Origin: Desulfobacteraceae bacterium
Lineage (GTDB): Bacteria > Desulfobacterota > DSM-4660 > Desulfatiglandales > Desulfatiglandaceae
Length of the DNA stretch: 5,440 nucleotides
Direction: 5' to 3'
Assembly (NCBI GenBank): GCA_030597505.1
Contig: JAUVRS010000196.1
Span: 1-5,440 of the forward strand
Shown here in pieces: positions 1 to 5,440 of the stretch (positions within the stretch are counted from its first letter, which is position 1; each line of letters opens with the position of its first letter). The notes beneath the pieces were generated by a model. It did not search any database. It was not told where the DNA came from and was given only the letters and a program-made list of their open reading frames with translations. A program made the position numbers and the translations under genes.

Positions 1-13
1 AAACACTTTTAAC

Positions 14-35
14 GAGGACTTCAGGTCTTTTTTTT
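14..35 (+). terminator. Possible intrinsic terminator of an upstream plus-strand gene
   Basis: GAGGACT (14-20) can pair with GGTCTTT (24-30) across a 3-nt loop (TCA), giving a 7-bp stem that includes G-U wobbles. A run of eight T covers 28-35. On the plus strand this has the form of a weak rho-independent terminator. It would serve a gene lying left of the window and converging on the corrinoid protein gene. On the minus strand there is no T-run, so it does not obviously end the methyltransferase unit. The stem is short and wobble-rich, so the call is tentative. Confidence 0.35.
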
Positions 36-58
36 AATGCCTTCTTTGTCCTTAACCC

Positions 59-88
59 TGAACGTTGAACCGTGAACCTGTGAACCGT
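59..88. repeat. Degenerate 7-8 bp tandem repeat, TGAAC core
   Basis: The core TGAAC occurs four times, at 59, 66, 73 and 81, so the period is 7, 7 and 8 bp. Three of the four copies continue as TGAACC. A degenerate TTAACCC just upstream (53-58) may be a further decayed unit. The array lies in the short non-coding stretch downstream of the corrinoid protein gene. Short tandem arrays of this kind are a familiar intergenic element in anaerobic proteobacterial genomes, but I cannot assign a function from the sequence. Confidence 0.6.
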
Positions 89-110
89 TACCTTATGTTT
101 TTATCTTTCC

Positions 111-752
111 CTATTTTTTCTCCACACAGCCTCTTGCCAGCCGAACAGCCTCTGAGGCATCCTTTCCATAGCCATCCGACCCGATCTCTTTTGCGAATTT
201 TTCGTCGATGGGAGCCCCGCCTACCATGACCTTGACGCCACTCCGGAGTCCTTTTTCCTCAAGCGTCTCGATAACATTTTTCATCTCAGTCATCGTGGTA
301 GTCAGCAATGCGGAGAGACCCAGAATATCGGGTTTTATTTCTTCCACTTTTTGCGTAAACATTTCAACGCTCATATCCACACCGAGATCAATCACGTTAA
401 ACCCGGCACCCTCCAATATCATAATAACCAGGTTCTTCCCGATGTCGTGCATATCCCCTTTGACGGTCCCCATCAGAATTGTGCCTCTGTCCACTATCTC
501 CTCATCCTTTAGGAGGGGTTTGATAATCTCCAAGGCCATTTTTACTGTCCTGGCCGAAACGAGCATCTCAGGGACAAATATTTCGTTTTTTGAAAATTTT
601 TCGCCAATCACGTCCATCCCGGCAATAAGAGCTTCATTTATAATTTTGTTCAGATCAACACCATCTGAAATAGCCTTTTTGGTCATGTCTTCTATTTCTT
701 TGTGTTTCCCATTGATGACACCGTCTTTGATCGCTTCAATCTGTTCGCTCAT
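111..752 (-). CDS. Corrinoid (cobalamin-binding) methyltransferase protein, MtaC/MtbC/MttC type
   Basis: This 213-residue cytosolic protein carries the methyl group on a cobalt corrinoid between two methyltransferases. Residues 1-85 are the helical cap domain (methionine-synthase B12-binding cap type). Residues 90-213 are the Rossmann-like B12 domain. The signature D100-x-H102-x-x-G105 is present, with H102 the expected lower axial cobalt ligand, followed by S147-x-L149 and G178-G179 around the nucleotide tail. The length is typical of stand-alone corrinoid proteins. The start is supported by a strong AAGGAGG at 761-767, 8 nt upstream of the ATG; the stop is TAG. The gene lies 135 bp downstream of a UroD-family methyltransferase on the same strand, its likely partner. 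The family is clear, but the methyl donor (methanol, methylamine, betaine, aromatic methoxy compound) cannot be read from this protein, so no symbol is given. Confidence 0.93.
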   Translation of the reverse strand: MSEQIEAIKDGVINGKHKEIEDMTKKAISDGVDLNKIINEALIAGMDVIGEKFSKNEIFVPEMLVSARTVKMALEIIKPLLKDEEIVDRGTILMGTVKGDMHDIGKNLVIMILEGAGFNVIDLGVDMSVEMFTQKVEEIKPDILGLSALLTTTMTEMKNVIETLEEKGLRSGVKVMVGGAPIDEKFAKEIGSDGYGKDASEAVRLARGCVEKK

Positions 753-887
753 TATTCATATCCTCCTTAGGGTTTGCGCAAAAATAATTTCACATTTTCG
801 CATTCCATCTTCAAATCAAATATCTTTTTCAAACCTTCAAACCGGATTTCAGCAACTTTCCGAAAAACATCTGTGAGATACTCCTTT
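753..887 (-). other. Intercistronic spacer between the UroD-family and corrinoid protein genes
   Basis: This 135-bp gap separates two genes on the same strand. No convincing terminator or strong promoter is visible, so co-transcription is likely. On the minus strand there is an A/G-rich run with a near-tandem GGTTTGAA repeat, then the strong ribosome binding site of the corrinoid gene at 761-767. One reading frame stays open across the gap and ends at 767, but it has no credible start with a ribosome binding site. A second ATG preceded by AAAGGAG opens a frame of only 13 codons. Neither is called as a gene. Confidence 0.5.
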
Positions 888-1898
888 CTAATATCCTTCG
901 TGCGCCGCCGAAACGATCGCCTTGAGGTTTTCCAAGGACGTGGACAGGGGTATGGCACACTCCGGGCCAATGATGTCCACCCCGGCCTCGATAGCATACC
1001 GCGCCTGTTTGTAAACATCTTCAGGAGTTCCCTGGTAGAGGGTCTGCGGGTTGTTGATATTTCCTACCATACATACGCGATGGCCAATCTTTTCTACCGC
1101 AACCCTTGCATCTACCTGCCATTCAAAATGGTATCCGTCAAATCCTGCATCTGCGAACAGTTCCAGACGATCCATACAGTTTCCGCAGACATGAAGGATA
1201 AGGGGCCCTTCAATTGCAGCGGTCAACTCCTTGTGGATCGGCAACAGATATTCCTTGTAGTGATAGGCCCCCACCAAATTTCCGGTGGCATGATCAGCAA
1301 GCACCACAACATCAGCTCCTGCCTTGAATTGAGCCTTTGCGGAGGCGATCGTTGCGGGTATCAGCTGACGCAGCATTTTTACCACTCTTTCCTTCTCATC
1401 CAGCCCTATCTGGAGCAGGAAGTTCTGTGTTCCCGCCATATGATATGAAAGTGTCCACGGCCCCATGACCTTTCCAATAATGGCCACTTCTCCGCCAACA
1501 TGACGTCTGAGGATGGAAAGGGCATCAAGAACGACACGCATGGAAGGTTGTTCTAGAAAATCTTCCGGAATGTTTATGTCGGAAAAATCTTCATGGGGAA
1601 ACATTTTGACATCCGGCATGGTATTTCTATCACCCCAATCCACTTTACAGCCAAGGGCGGCTGCCTCCTGATCCACGCTGTATTCAGGCATGACCGTATC
1701 AAACCCTACGACCTCGCGGCCTGCCAGCGCCAGCTCTGCCATAGCTTGTGGATCCAGATGGGCCTCAGGGAAGGATACTCCGCAGATATCCATCAGTTCG
1801 TTACAGACAATGGAGGTAGGATTTCCCACAGGGGGACGCTCGCCCTTTCTTCCCCCATACAGGGCGGACATAATCAAATTGTAAGACGTCGATTTCAT
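888..1898 (-). CDS. UroD-family cobalamin-dependent methyltransferase (MtaA/MtbA-like)
   Basis: This 336-residue cytosolic TIM-barrel protein belongs to the uroporphyrinogen decarboxylase superfamily, in the methyltransferase branch rather than the haem-biosynthesis branch. The branch call rests on the zinc-site pattern H236-x-C238 in ILHVCGN, with the third ligand C314 in GPECAIP, as in MtaA/MtbA, where zinc activates a thiol acceptor. The N-terminal arginine-rich substrate motif of true HemE is not evident. The start is supported by AGAGGA (1908-1913), 9 nt upstream of the ATG, and by a promoter at 1966-1994. It lies upstream of a corrinoid protein on the same strand, so it probably moves a methyl group to or from that protein. 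In archaea the acceptor is coenzyme M. In bacteria, relatives serve tetrahydrofolate-linked or demethylase roles, so both direction and acceptor are open here. Confidence 0.88.
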   Translation of the reverse strand: MKSTSYNLIMSALYGGRKGERPPVGNPTSIVCNELMDICGVSFPEAHLDPQAMAELALAGREVVGFDTVMPEYSVDQEAAALGCKVDWGDRNTMPDVKMFPHEDFSDINIPEDFLEQPSMRVVLDALSILRRHVGGEVAIIGKVMGPWTLSYHMAGTQNFLLQIGLDEKERVVKMLRQLIPATIASAKAQFKAGADVVVLADHATGNLVGAYHYKEYLLPIHKELTAAIEGPLILHVCGNCMDRLELFADAGFDGYHFEWQVDARVAVEKIGHRVCMVGNINNPQTLYQGTPEDVYKQARYAIEAGVDIIGPECAIPLSTSLENLKAIVSAAHEGY

Positions 1899-1965
1899 AA
1901 CAGCTTATCCTCTATTCATAAACTCACTCATCCTGACGGTCAATAGCCGGCTGCACCCGCATAAA

Positions 1966-1994
1966 CTTATAAAATCATTTGGGTGAGTTGTAAA
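1966..1994 (-). promoter_or_regulatory. Sigma-70-type promoter for the methyltransferase unit
   Basis: Read on the minus strand, the -35 box is TTTACA (1989-1994) and the -10 box is TATAAG (1966-1971), separated by exactly 17 bp. Each box differs from consensus at one position. Transcription would start near 1959, leaving an untranslated leader of about 60 nt before the ATG at 1898. A 7-bp inverted repeat (AACTCAC at 1921-1927, GTGAGTT at 1983-1989) places one arm in the leader and the other in the promoter spacer and -35 edge. It could be an operator pair, or chance. Confidence 0.6.
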
Positions 1995-2047
1995 GAAAAG
2001 AAAAGGTGCCTAAAGCATCACCCAGCCCCTTTTATCGGTTGCTCTTT

Positions 2048-2078
2048 GTCACAATTTGAGATATCTTCCCGTCACAAG
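2048..2078. promoter_or_regulatory. Direct repeats GTCACAA upstream of larA, possible regulator half-sites
   Basis: GTCACAA occurs at 2048-2054 and again at 2071-2077, 23 bp apart start to start, close to two helical turns. On the other strand each reads TTGTGAC, which resembles a CRP/FNR-family half-site. They are direct rather than inverted, so they do not form a standard CRP palindrome. A weak plus-strand promoter candidate, TTGCTC (2039-2044) with 17 bp to TATCTT (2062-2067), lies between and over the copies. A regulatory role is inference from position and spacing only. Confidence 0.25.
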
Positions 2079-2104
2079 ATTTCCGGGAACGTGAGGAGAG
2101 CACC

Positions 2105-3370
2105 ATGACAAAAAAACAGGTCGCACTTTTATTTGGGGAAGGGACCGCAGAATTGTGGCTTTCGGAATCAGTAAAAACGCTGGAGATGGAGCCGCTCAAT
2201 GCATACCCTGACCCCGTGGGGGCAATTTGCGATGCATTGGCAAGCCCTATTAAAAGCCCCCCTTTGAGAGAACTGGCGCAAGGAAAAAAGAACGCCTGTG
2301 TTGTAATTTCTGATTTTACCCGCCCTGTCCCAAACCGAATTATCCTCCCCCCACTTCTTGACACCCTTGAGGATTGTGGAATCAAAAGGGACCAGATCAC
2401 CATCCTTGTGGCCACGGGCATGCACCGGCCCAACCTGGGGGAAGAATTGGAGTACGTGGTAGGTCGGGAGATCAAAGACAAGTACAGGATAATCAACCAC
2501 TATTGCCGGGACCCTGAAAGCTACAGAAAGATAGATGAAATTGACGGCGCGCCGATCGAGATCAACAAATACTATCTTGATTCGGATCTCAAAATCCTGA
2601 CGGGCCTCATCGAACCCCATTATTACGCCGGCTACTCAGGCGGAAGGAAATCAATTCTGCCGGGGCTCTCCAGCTTTGAGACCATGAAATTCATGCATTC
2701 GTTTGAGATGATTGACCACCCCAACGTGACCAATTGTTCGCTTGAGGGAAATCCGTTTCACGAGTATGGCGTTCAGGTTGCAGAGAGGGTCGGCGTGGAT
2801 TTTATTCTCAATGTGGTCATTAACCAGGAGCGGAAAATCGCCGGGATATTTGCCGGAGATTTCAATCATGCACATCTGGCCGGATGCAAGATGGTTGGTG
2901 AACACACTCTTGTCCGGGTTGATGAGCGTGTTGATATGGTGATTTCTTCCGGGGGCGGCTATCCCCTGGATGCAACCGCTTATCAGAGCAGCAAGGCTCT
3001 GACCTGCTCAAAGGATATCATAAAAAAGGGGGGAACCATCATCGTGGCCTGCGAGTGTCGGGAAGGCATGGGAAGTCCCGAATTCTGTGGGATACTCCAG
3101 TCCGTCTGCAGCCCTCAGGAATTCTTTGAAAAGTATTGCGACCCCAAGGATTTCGTCATTGACCAATGGTGCGCTCAAAACATCTATCAGGTGATGGACC
3201 ATGCCGGACAAGTCTTTGTTTATTCACCAGGCCTTTCCCGTAAAGACATGGAAAGGATCGGCGTAACCAAGATCGAAGATTTACAAGATACCATTACAGA
3301 ATTACTAAGAATACATACAAATGTTGTGGCCGTACCTGACGGTCCCTATGTGGTGGGGAGAGTCAAGTAG
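2105..3370 (+). CDS. larA: LarA-family nickel-pincer 2-hydroxyacid racemase
   Basis: This 421-residue cytosolic enzyme belongs to the lactate racemase family, which uses a nickel-pincer nucleotide to racemise or epimerise 2-hydroxyacids by hydride transfer. The length matches Lactobacillus plantarum LarA, and the key residues fall at nearly the same numbers: D70 and R73 (SDFTRP), catalytic H107 (ATGMHRPN) and H172 (EPHYYAG), the cofactor-attaching lysine K182 (SGGRKSILPG), nickel ligand H198, and Q294/K297 in AYQSSKAL. The N-terminal Lar domain spans about 1-215 and the C-terminal domain the rest. The start is fixed by GAGGAG (2093-2098), 6 nt before the ATG. The cofactor-making genes larB, larC and larE are not in the window. 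Substrates in this family include lactate, malate and aromatic or longer hydroxyacids, so lactate is not proven. It is divergent from the methyltransferase unit and upstream of an electron-transfer cytochrome. Confidence 0.9.
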   Translation: MTKKQVALLFGEGTAELWLSESVKTLEMEPLNAYPDPVGAICDALASPIKSPPLRELAQGKKNACVVISDFTRPVPNRIILPPLLDTLEDCGIKRDQITILVATGMHRPNLGEELEYVVGREIKDKYRIINHYCRDPESYRKIDEIDGAPIEINKYYLDSDLKILTGLIEPHYYAGYSGGRKSILPGLSSFETMKFMHSFEMIDHPNVTNCSLEGNPFHEYGVQVAERVGVDFILNVVINQERKIAGIFAGDFNHAHLAGCKMVGEHTLVRVDERVDMVISSGGGYPLDATAYQSSKALTCSKDIIKKGGTIIVACECREGMGSPEFCGILQSVCSPQEFFEKYCDPKDFVIDQWCAQNIYQVMDHAGQVFVYSPGLSRKDMERIGVTKIEDLQDTITELLRIHTNVVAVPDGPYVVGRVK

Positions 3371-3529
3371 ACTGCAGACCTTTAATATTCTGATTCAATT
3401 TCAAGCAATCACACCTGGGGCCCTCATTGATCCGATCATTTTCGACCAACATATATGGGTGAAAAATAGTTATTGTGTTCGATGATCATGGACTTCTGCT
3501 GAAATTGACGAAGGCGCCATAAGGTTTAA
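3371..3529 (+). other. Intergenic region between larA and the cytochrome gene
   Basis: This gap of about 160 bp has no clear intrinsic terminator. It contains the palindromes GGGCCC (near 3418-3423) and ATGATCAT (3482-3489). A weak plus-strand promoter candidate is TTGATC (3427-3432) with TATATG (3452-3457), but the 19-bp spacing is longer than optimal. The cytochrome could therefore have its own promoter or be read through from larA; the sequence does not decide. Confidence 0.3.
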
Positions 3530-5329
3530 TTGGTCTTATCGGTGAAAAAAATACCTATAATTACACTAGTTGTGGGTCTTTTAACACTCGGGGGTATCAA
3601 GGCCGAGGCCTCATGGTTGATTGATGCCCGAAAATTTCATATTTCGGCCCACGGGCAGACCCCATGCGTGGATTGTCACGGAGATATGGCTGAAAGGGAT
3701 TTTCATCCCAACCCTGACGTTGTCAACAAGAAGAGGAGCGATTTCTTTAACCAAGAGCAATGTCTCTCCTGCCACGATGACGTCACGGATAACCTTGAAT
3801 CGGGACTCCATGGAAGCAAAAAGGTCAGAAATCCTAATAAGTATATCTGTATTCGTTGCCACAAGCCCCATTCTCAACCGAGACTCAGGGATAATCGCAT
3901 CGGCAATTTTGAACCCGGAAGACCCCGGGATAAGCAGTGCGACGCCTGCCACGAGCTACGCTCATCACTTCCGGCGCCCTCTCCCGAAGACAAAGCCTGC
4001 ATGAGATGTCACCGTCCGGTTTCCCCGGACGACCCAAAGGGCAGAGATCAAATCAACGGGCTTTGCTTCCACTGCCATGGGGACTCAGGCACCCAGGCAC
4101 AGAAAGTGACCGGGAAGACGATTCCACTCATCGTCGTCAAGGAATACAGGTCCACTCCTCACAAGGAAATCGCCTGCACCACGTGTCATGCCGACTCTGC
4201 ACAGTTTCGACACCGCACTCAAAAACCGGTTGATTGCAAACAATGTCACCCTCGGCATGACGAAAAAGTTGCCCACGACGCCCATATTGGGGTTTCGTGC
4301 GGGGCCTGTCACCTGAACGGAATTCGACCGGTTCGGGATCTCGACAATGGGTTTGTTCTATGGGAAAGAGAGGGCCAATCGGGTAAAACCACCAATATCC
4401 ACCAAATGGTCTCCGGAGATGATAAGGCCTCTTGCCGAAGTTGCCACTTCAAGGGAAACGCAGTAGGGGCGGCATCCATGATCCTCCCTTCAAAGAGCAT
4501 CATCTGCATGCCCTGCCATGCTGCAACCTTTTCGGTGGGAGATACTACCACCGTGTTTACCATGATCATATTCCTGGGTGGTCTGGTGATCATGATTTCA
4601 TACTGGTTGACAGGGACAGTGGCTGGCAAAACTGACTCGGGTCCAATTACCAAGATTTTTCGATTGCTTGAAAGTGCCATCAGACAAGTCTTTTCGCCAA
4701 GGATATGGCCGATAATCAAGCCTTTCATTCTGGATGTATTCCTCCAAAGAAGGCTTTATAGACAATCTCAAACCCGCTGGTTTGTCCACAGCCTCATTTT
4801 CTGGCCTTTTGTCTTTCGATCTATCTGGGGATTGATAGGCCTTATCGGATCTCTTGGGCATCCGGAAAGTTCATGGGTCTGGGTGCTCCTTGACAAGAAC
4901 CATCCGGTCACAGCCCTTTTCTTTGATCTATCAGGTCTCATGGTGTTACTGGGGGTCTGCCTGGCTTTTTTCCGAGGCATCCTTCATGACGATACTCAAC
5001 TGCCGGGATTACCCAGGCAGGATCGGATTGCCCTGGCACTGATCGCAAGTATCGTGGCGGTCGGCTTTATCTTAGAAGGAATCCGTATAGCCATGACAGG
5101 ACGGCCCAATGGATCAGGTTATTCTATTGTTGGTTATCTGATCAGTCTGGCCTTTTCCGAGCCCGCGCTATGGACCGGAGTCTACGGATACATATGGTAT
5201 GTACACGCAATTCTGACCGGGGCATTTGTGGCCTATGTGCCCTTTAGCGGGTTGTCTCATATCATTCTAGCGCCGGTGGCCTTAGCCATTCGTGCTATTT
5301 CAGAGCACAAGCACTTACATGTCCATTGA
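3530..5329 (+). CDS. Membrane-anchored undecahaem cytochrome c fused to a NarI-like cytochrome b domain
   Basis: This 599-residue protein probably links a quinone pool or membrane redox partner to periplasmic electron carriers. A signal segment (about 8-23, probable cleavage after KAEA at 27) precedes a periplasmic domain with eleven CxxCH haem c motifs, at residues 46, 78, 107, 137, 157, 179, 216, 236, 257, 302 and 326. Five predicted membrane helices follow (about 342-363, 418-440, 461-481, 500-521, 552-572), resembling the nitrate reductase gamma (NarI/HdrE/DsrM) fold. H559 and H577 are 18 apart, as are the two TM5 haem b ligands of NarI. H420 at the start of TM2 fits a third ligand, but the position 10 residues later is R430, not His. 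No ATG start is possible near the signal peptide: an in-frame TAA (3527-3529) directly precedes TTG 3530. GTG 3542 gives a tidier Met-Lys-Lys signal start, whereas AAGG at 3521-3524 favours TTG. The partner enzyme is unknown. Confidence 0.88.
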   Translation: MVLSVKKIPIITLVVGLLTLGGIKAEASWLIDARKFHISAHGQTPCVDCHGDMAERDFHPNPDVVNKKRSDFFNQEQCLSCHDDVTDNLESGLHGSKKVRNPNKYICIRCHKPHSQPRLRDNRIGNFEPGRPRDKQCDACHELRSSLPAPSPEDKACMRCHRPVSPDDPKGRDQINGLCFHCHGDSGTQAQKVTGKTIPLIVVKEYRSTPHKEIACTTCHADSAQFRHRTQKPVDCKQCHPRHDEKVAHDAHIGVSCGACHLNGIRPVRDLDNGFVLWEREGQSGKTTNIHQMVSGDDKASCRSCHFKGNAVGAASMILPSKSIICMPCHAATFSVGDTTTVFTMIIFLGGLVIMISYWLTGTVAGKTDSGPITKIFRLLESAIRQVFSPRIWPIIKPFILDVFLQRRLYRQSQTRWFVHSLIFWPFVFRSIWGLIGLIGSLGHPESSWVWVLLDKNHPVTALFFDLSGLMVLLGVCLAFFRGILHDDTQLPGLPRQDRIALALIASIVAVGFILEGIRIAMTGRPNGSGYSIVGYLISLAFSEPALWTGVYGYIWYVHAILTGAFVAYVPFSGLSHIILAPVALAIRAISEHKHLHVH

Positions 5330-5426
5330 GCACGATTCAGTGGCCTTGAATGTAATGCGTTCCCTCAAGAAAATGTTTGACCCGAACAACATTCTGAATC
5401 CAGGCAAGATGGGATTGGAGGCATAG
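5319..5426 (+). pseudogene. C-terminal stub of a GlcD / D-lactate dehydrogenase-type FAD oxidase
   Basis: This 35-codon frame ends in a stretch typical of the extreme C-terminus of FAD-linked oxidases: a helix with VALNVMRSLKKMFD, then DPNNILNPGKM. In this family the helix plus DPxxILNPGK closes the C-terminal domain. Nothing else of the roughly 450-residue protein is present. The frame is closed upstream by TAG at 5283-5285, and the bases before it code the end of the cytochrome. Its ATG overlaps the last 11 bases of the cytochrome gene and has no Shine-Dalgarno sequence. It is most simply the 3' remnant of a deleted or rearranged glcD-like gene, with its natural downstream neighbour still attached at 5429. 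Translation as a small peptide coupled to the cytochrome stop cannot be excluded. Confidence 0.65.
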
Positions 5427-5428
5427 AA

Positions 5429-5440
5429 ATGGAAGGTAAG
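5429..5440 (+). CDS. Start of a further gene, truncated by the window edge
   Basis: ATG at 5429 opens MEGK and runs off the window. GGAGG at 5417-5421, inside the end of the FAD-oxidase stub, lies 7 nt upstream and is a good ribosome binding site. The start sits 2 nt after the stub's TAG, the tight spacing expected for a gene that once followed a full glcD-like gene. In many anaerobes that position is held by a GlcF/HdrD-like iron-sulfur protein with CCG cysteine motifs, but four codons do not identify it. Confidence 0.5.

Noticed and set aside
208..876. Long plus-strand open frame opposite the corrinoid protein gene (222 codons)
   Set aside because: It is antisense to a gene with clear B12-binding motifs, has a Ser/Ile-rich composition typical of a shadow frame, and has no domain I recognise.
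767..1018. Minus-strand frame running through the end of the UroD-family gene and the spacer to 767
   Set aside because: It has no in-frame start with a ribosome binding site in the spacer, and its upstream half overlaps the conserved UroD C-terminus in another frame. The open tail is probably chance in an A-rich spacer.
774..1448. Plus-strand open frame of 224 codons opposite the UroD-family gene
   Set aside because: It is antisense to a motif-supported gene, with no ribosome binding site or recognisable domain.
888..1898. True uroporphyrinogen decarboxylase (HemE) of haem biosynthesis
   Set aside because: The zinc-type H-x-C...C pattern and the neighbouring corrinoid protein point to the methyltransferase branch of the superfamily.
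2009..2036. Hairpin GGTGC...GCATCACC before CCCCTTTT as a terminator or riboswitch fragment
   Set aside because: The stem needs a bulge and is only five pairs, the T-run is four, and it would sit in a divergent promoter region where no gene ends. No cobalamin-riboswitch-like conserved segment was seen upstream of either methyltransferase gene.
4309..4728. Minus-strand frames opposite the cytochrome gene
   Set aside because: They are antisense to a gene with regular CxxCH motifs and hydrophobic helices, and their composition and lack of motifs mark them as shadows.

Overview
The window suggests a strictly anaerobic, respiratory bacterium, most likely a Desulfobacterota (sulfate-reducer or syntroph-like) genome of moderate GC. 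The inference rests on gene content: a cobalamin methyl-transfer pair, a nickel-pincer hydroxyacid racemase (LarA family), a large membrane-anchored multihaem cytochrome c, and the tail of a GlcD-type FAD oxidase. No tRNA, rRNA, CRISPR array, insertion sequence or phage gene was seen.

Left half (1-1898, minus strand): a UroD-fold methyltransfer enzyme (888-1898) is followed by a small corrinoid protein (111-752). They look like one transcription unit, read from a good sigma-70-type promoter at 1966-1994. Together they form the core of a corrinoid-dependent methyltransferase system. The substrate-specific partner and the reductive activator are not in the window. Left of them, 1-110 holds a possible plus-strand terminator and a short array of degenerate TGAAC repeats.

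Right half (2105-5440, plus strand), divergent from the methyltransferase genes: a LarA-family 2-hydroxyacid racemase (2105-3370) with all the expected cofactor and catalytic residues; a 158-bp gap; then a 599-residue fusion of an 11-haem c-type cytochrome with a NarI-like five-helix cytochrome b domain (3530-5329). Its end overlaps a 35-codon ORF (5319-5426) that matches only the extreme C-terminus of a GlcD/D-lactate dehydrogenase-type FAD oxidase. A further gene starts at 5429 and runs off the window.

Reading the right half as a pathway (inference): LarA interconverts stereoisomers of a 2-hydroxyacid, a GlcD-type flavoprotein would oxidise one isomer, and electrons would pass to the membrane cytochrome. 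The flavoprotein is present here only as a stub, so the locus looks like a rearranged hydroxyacid-oxidation cluster. I recognise the protein families throughout. The least ordinary items are the flavoprotein stub and the 11-haem/NarI fusion.
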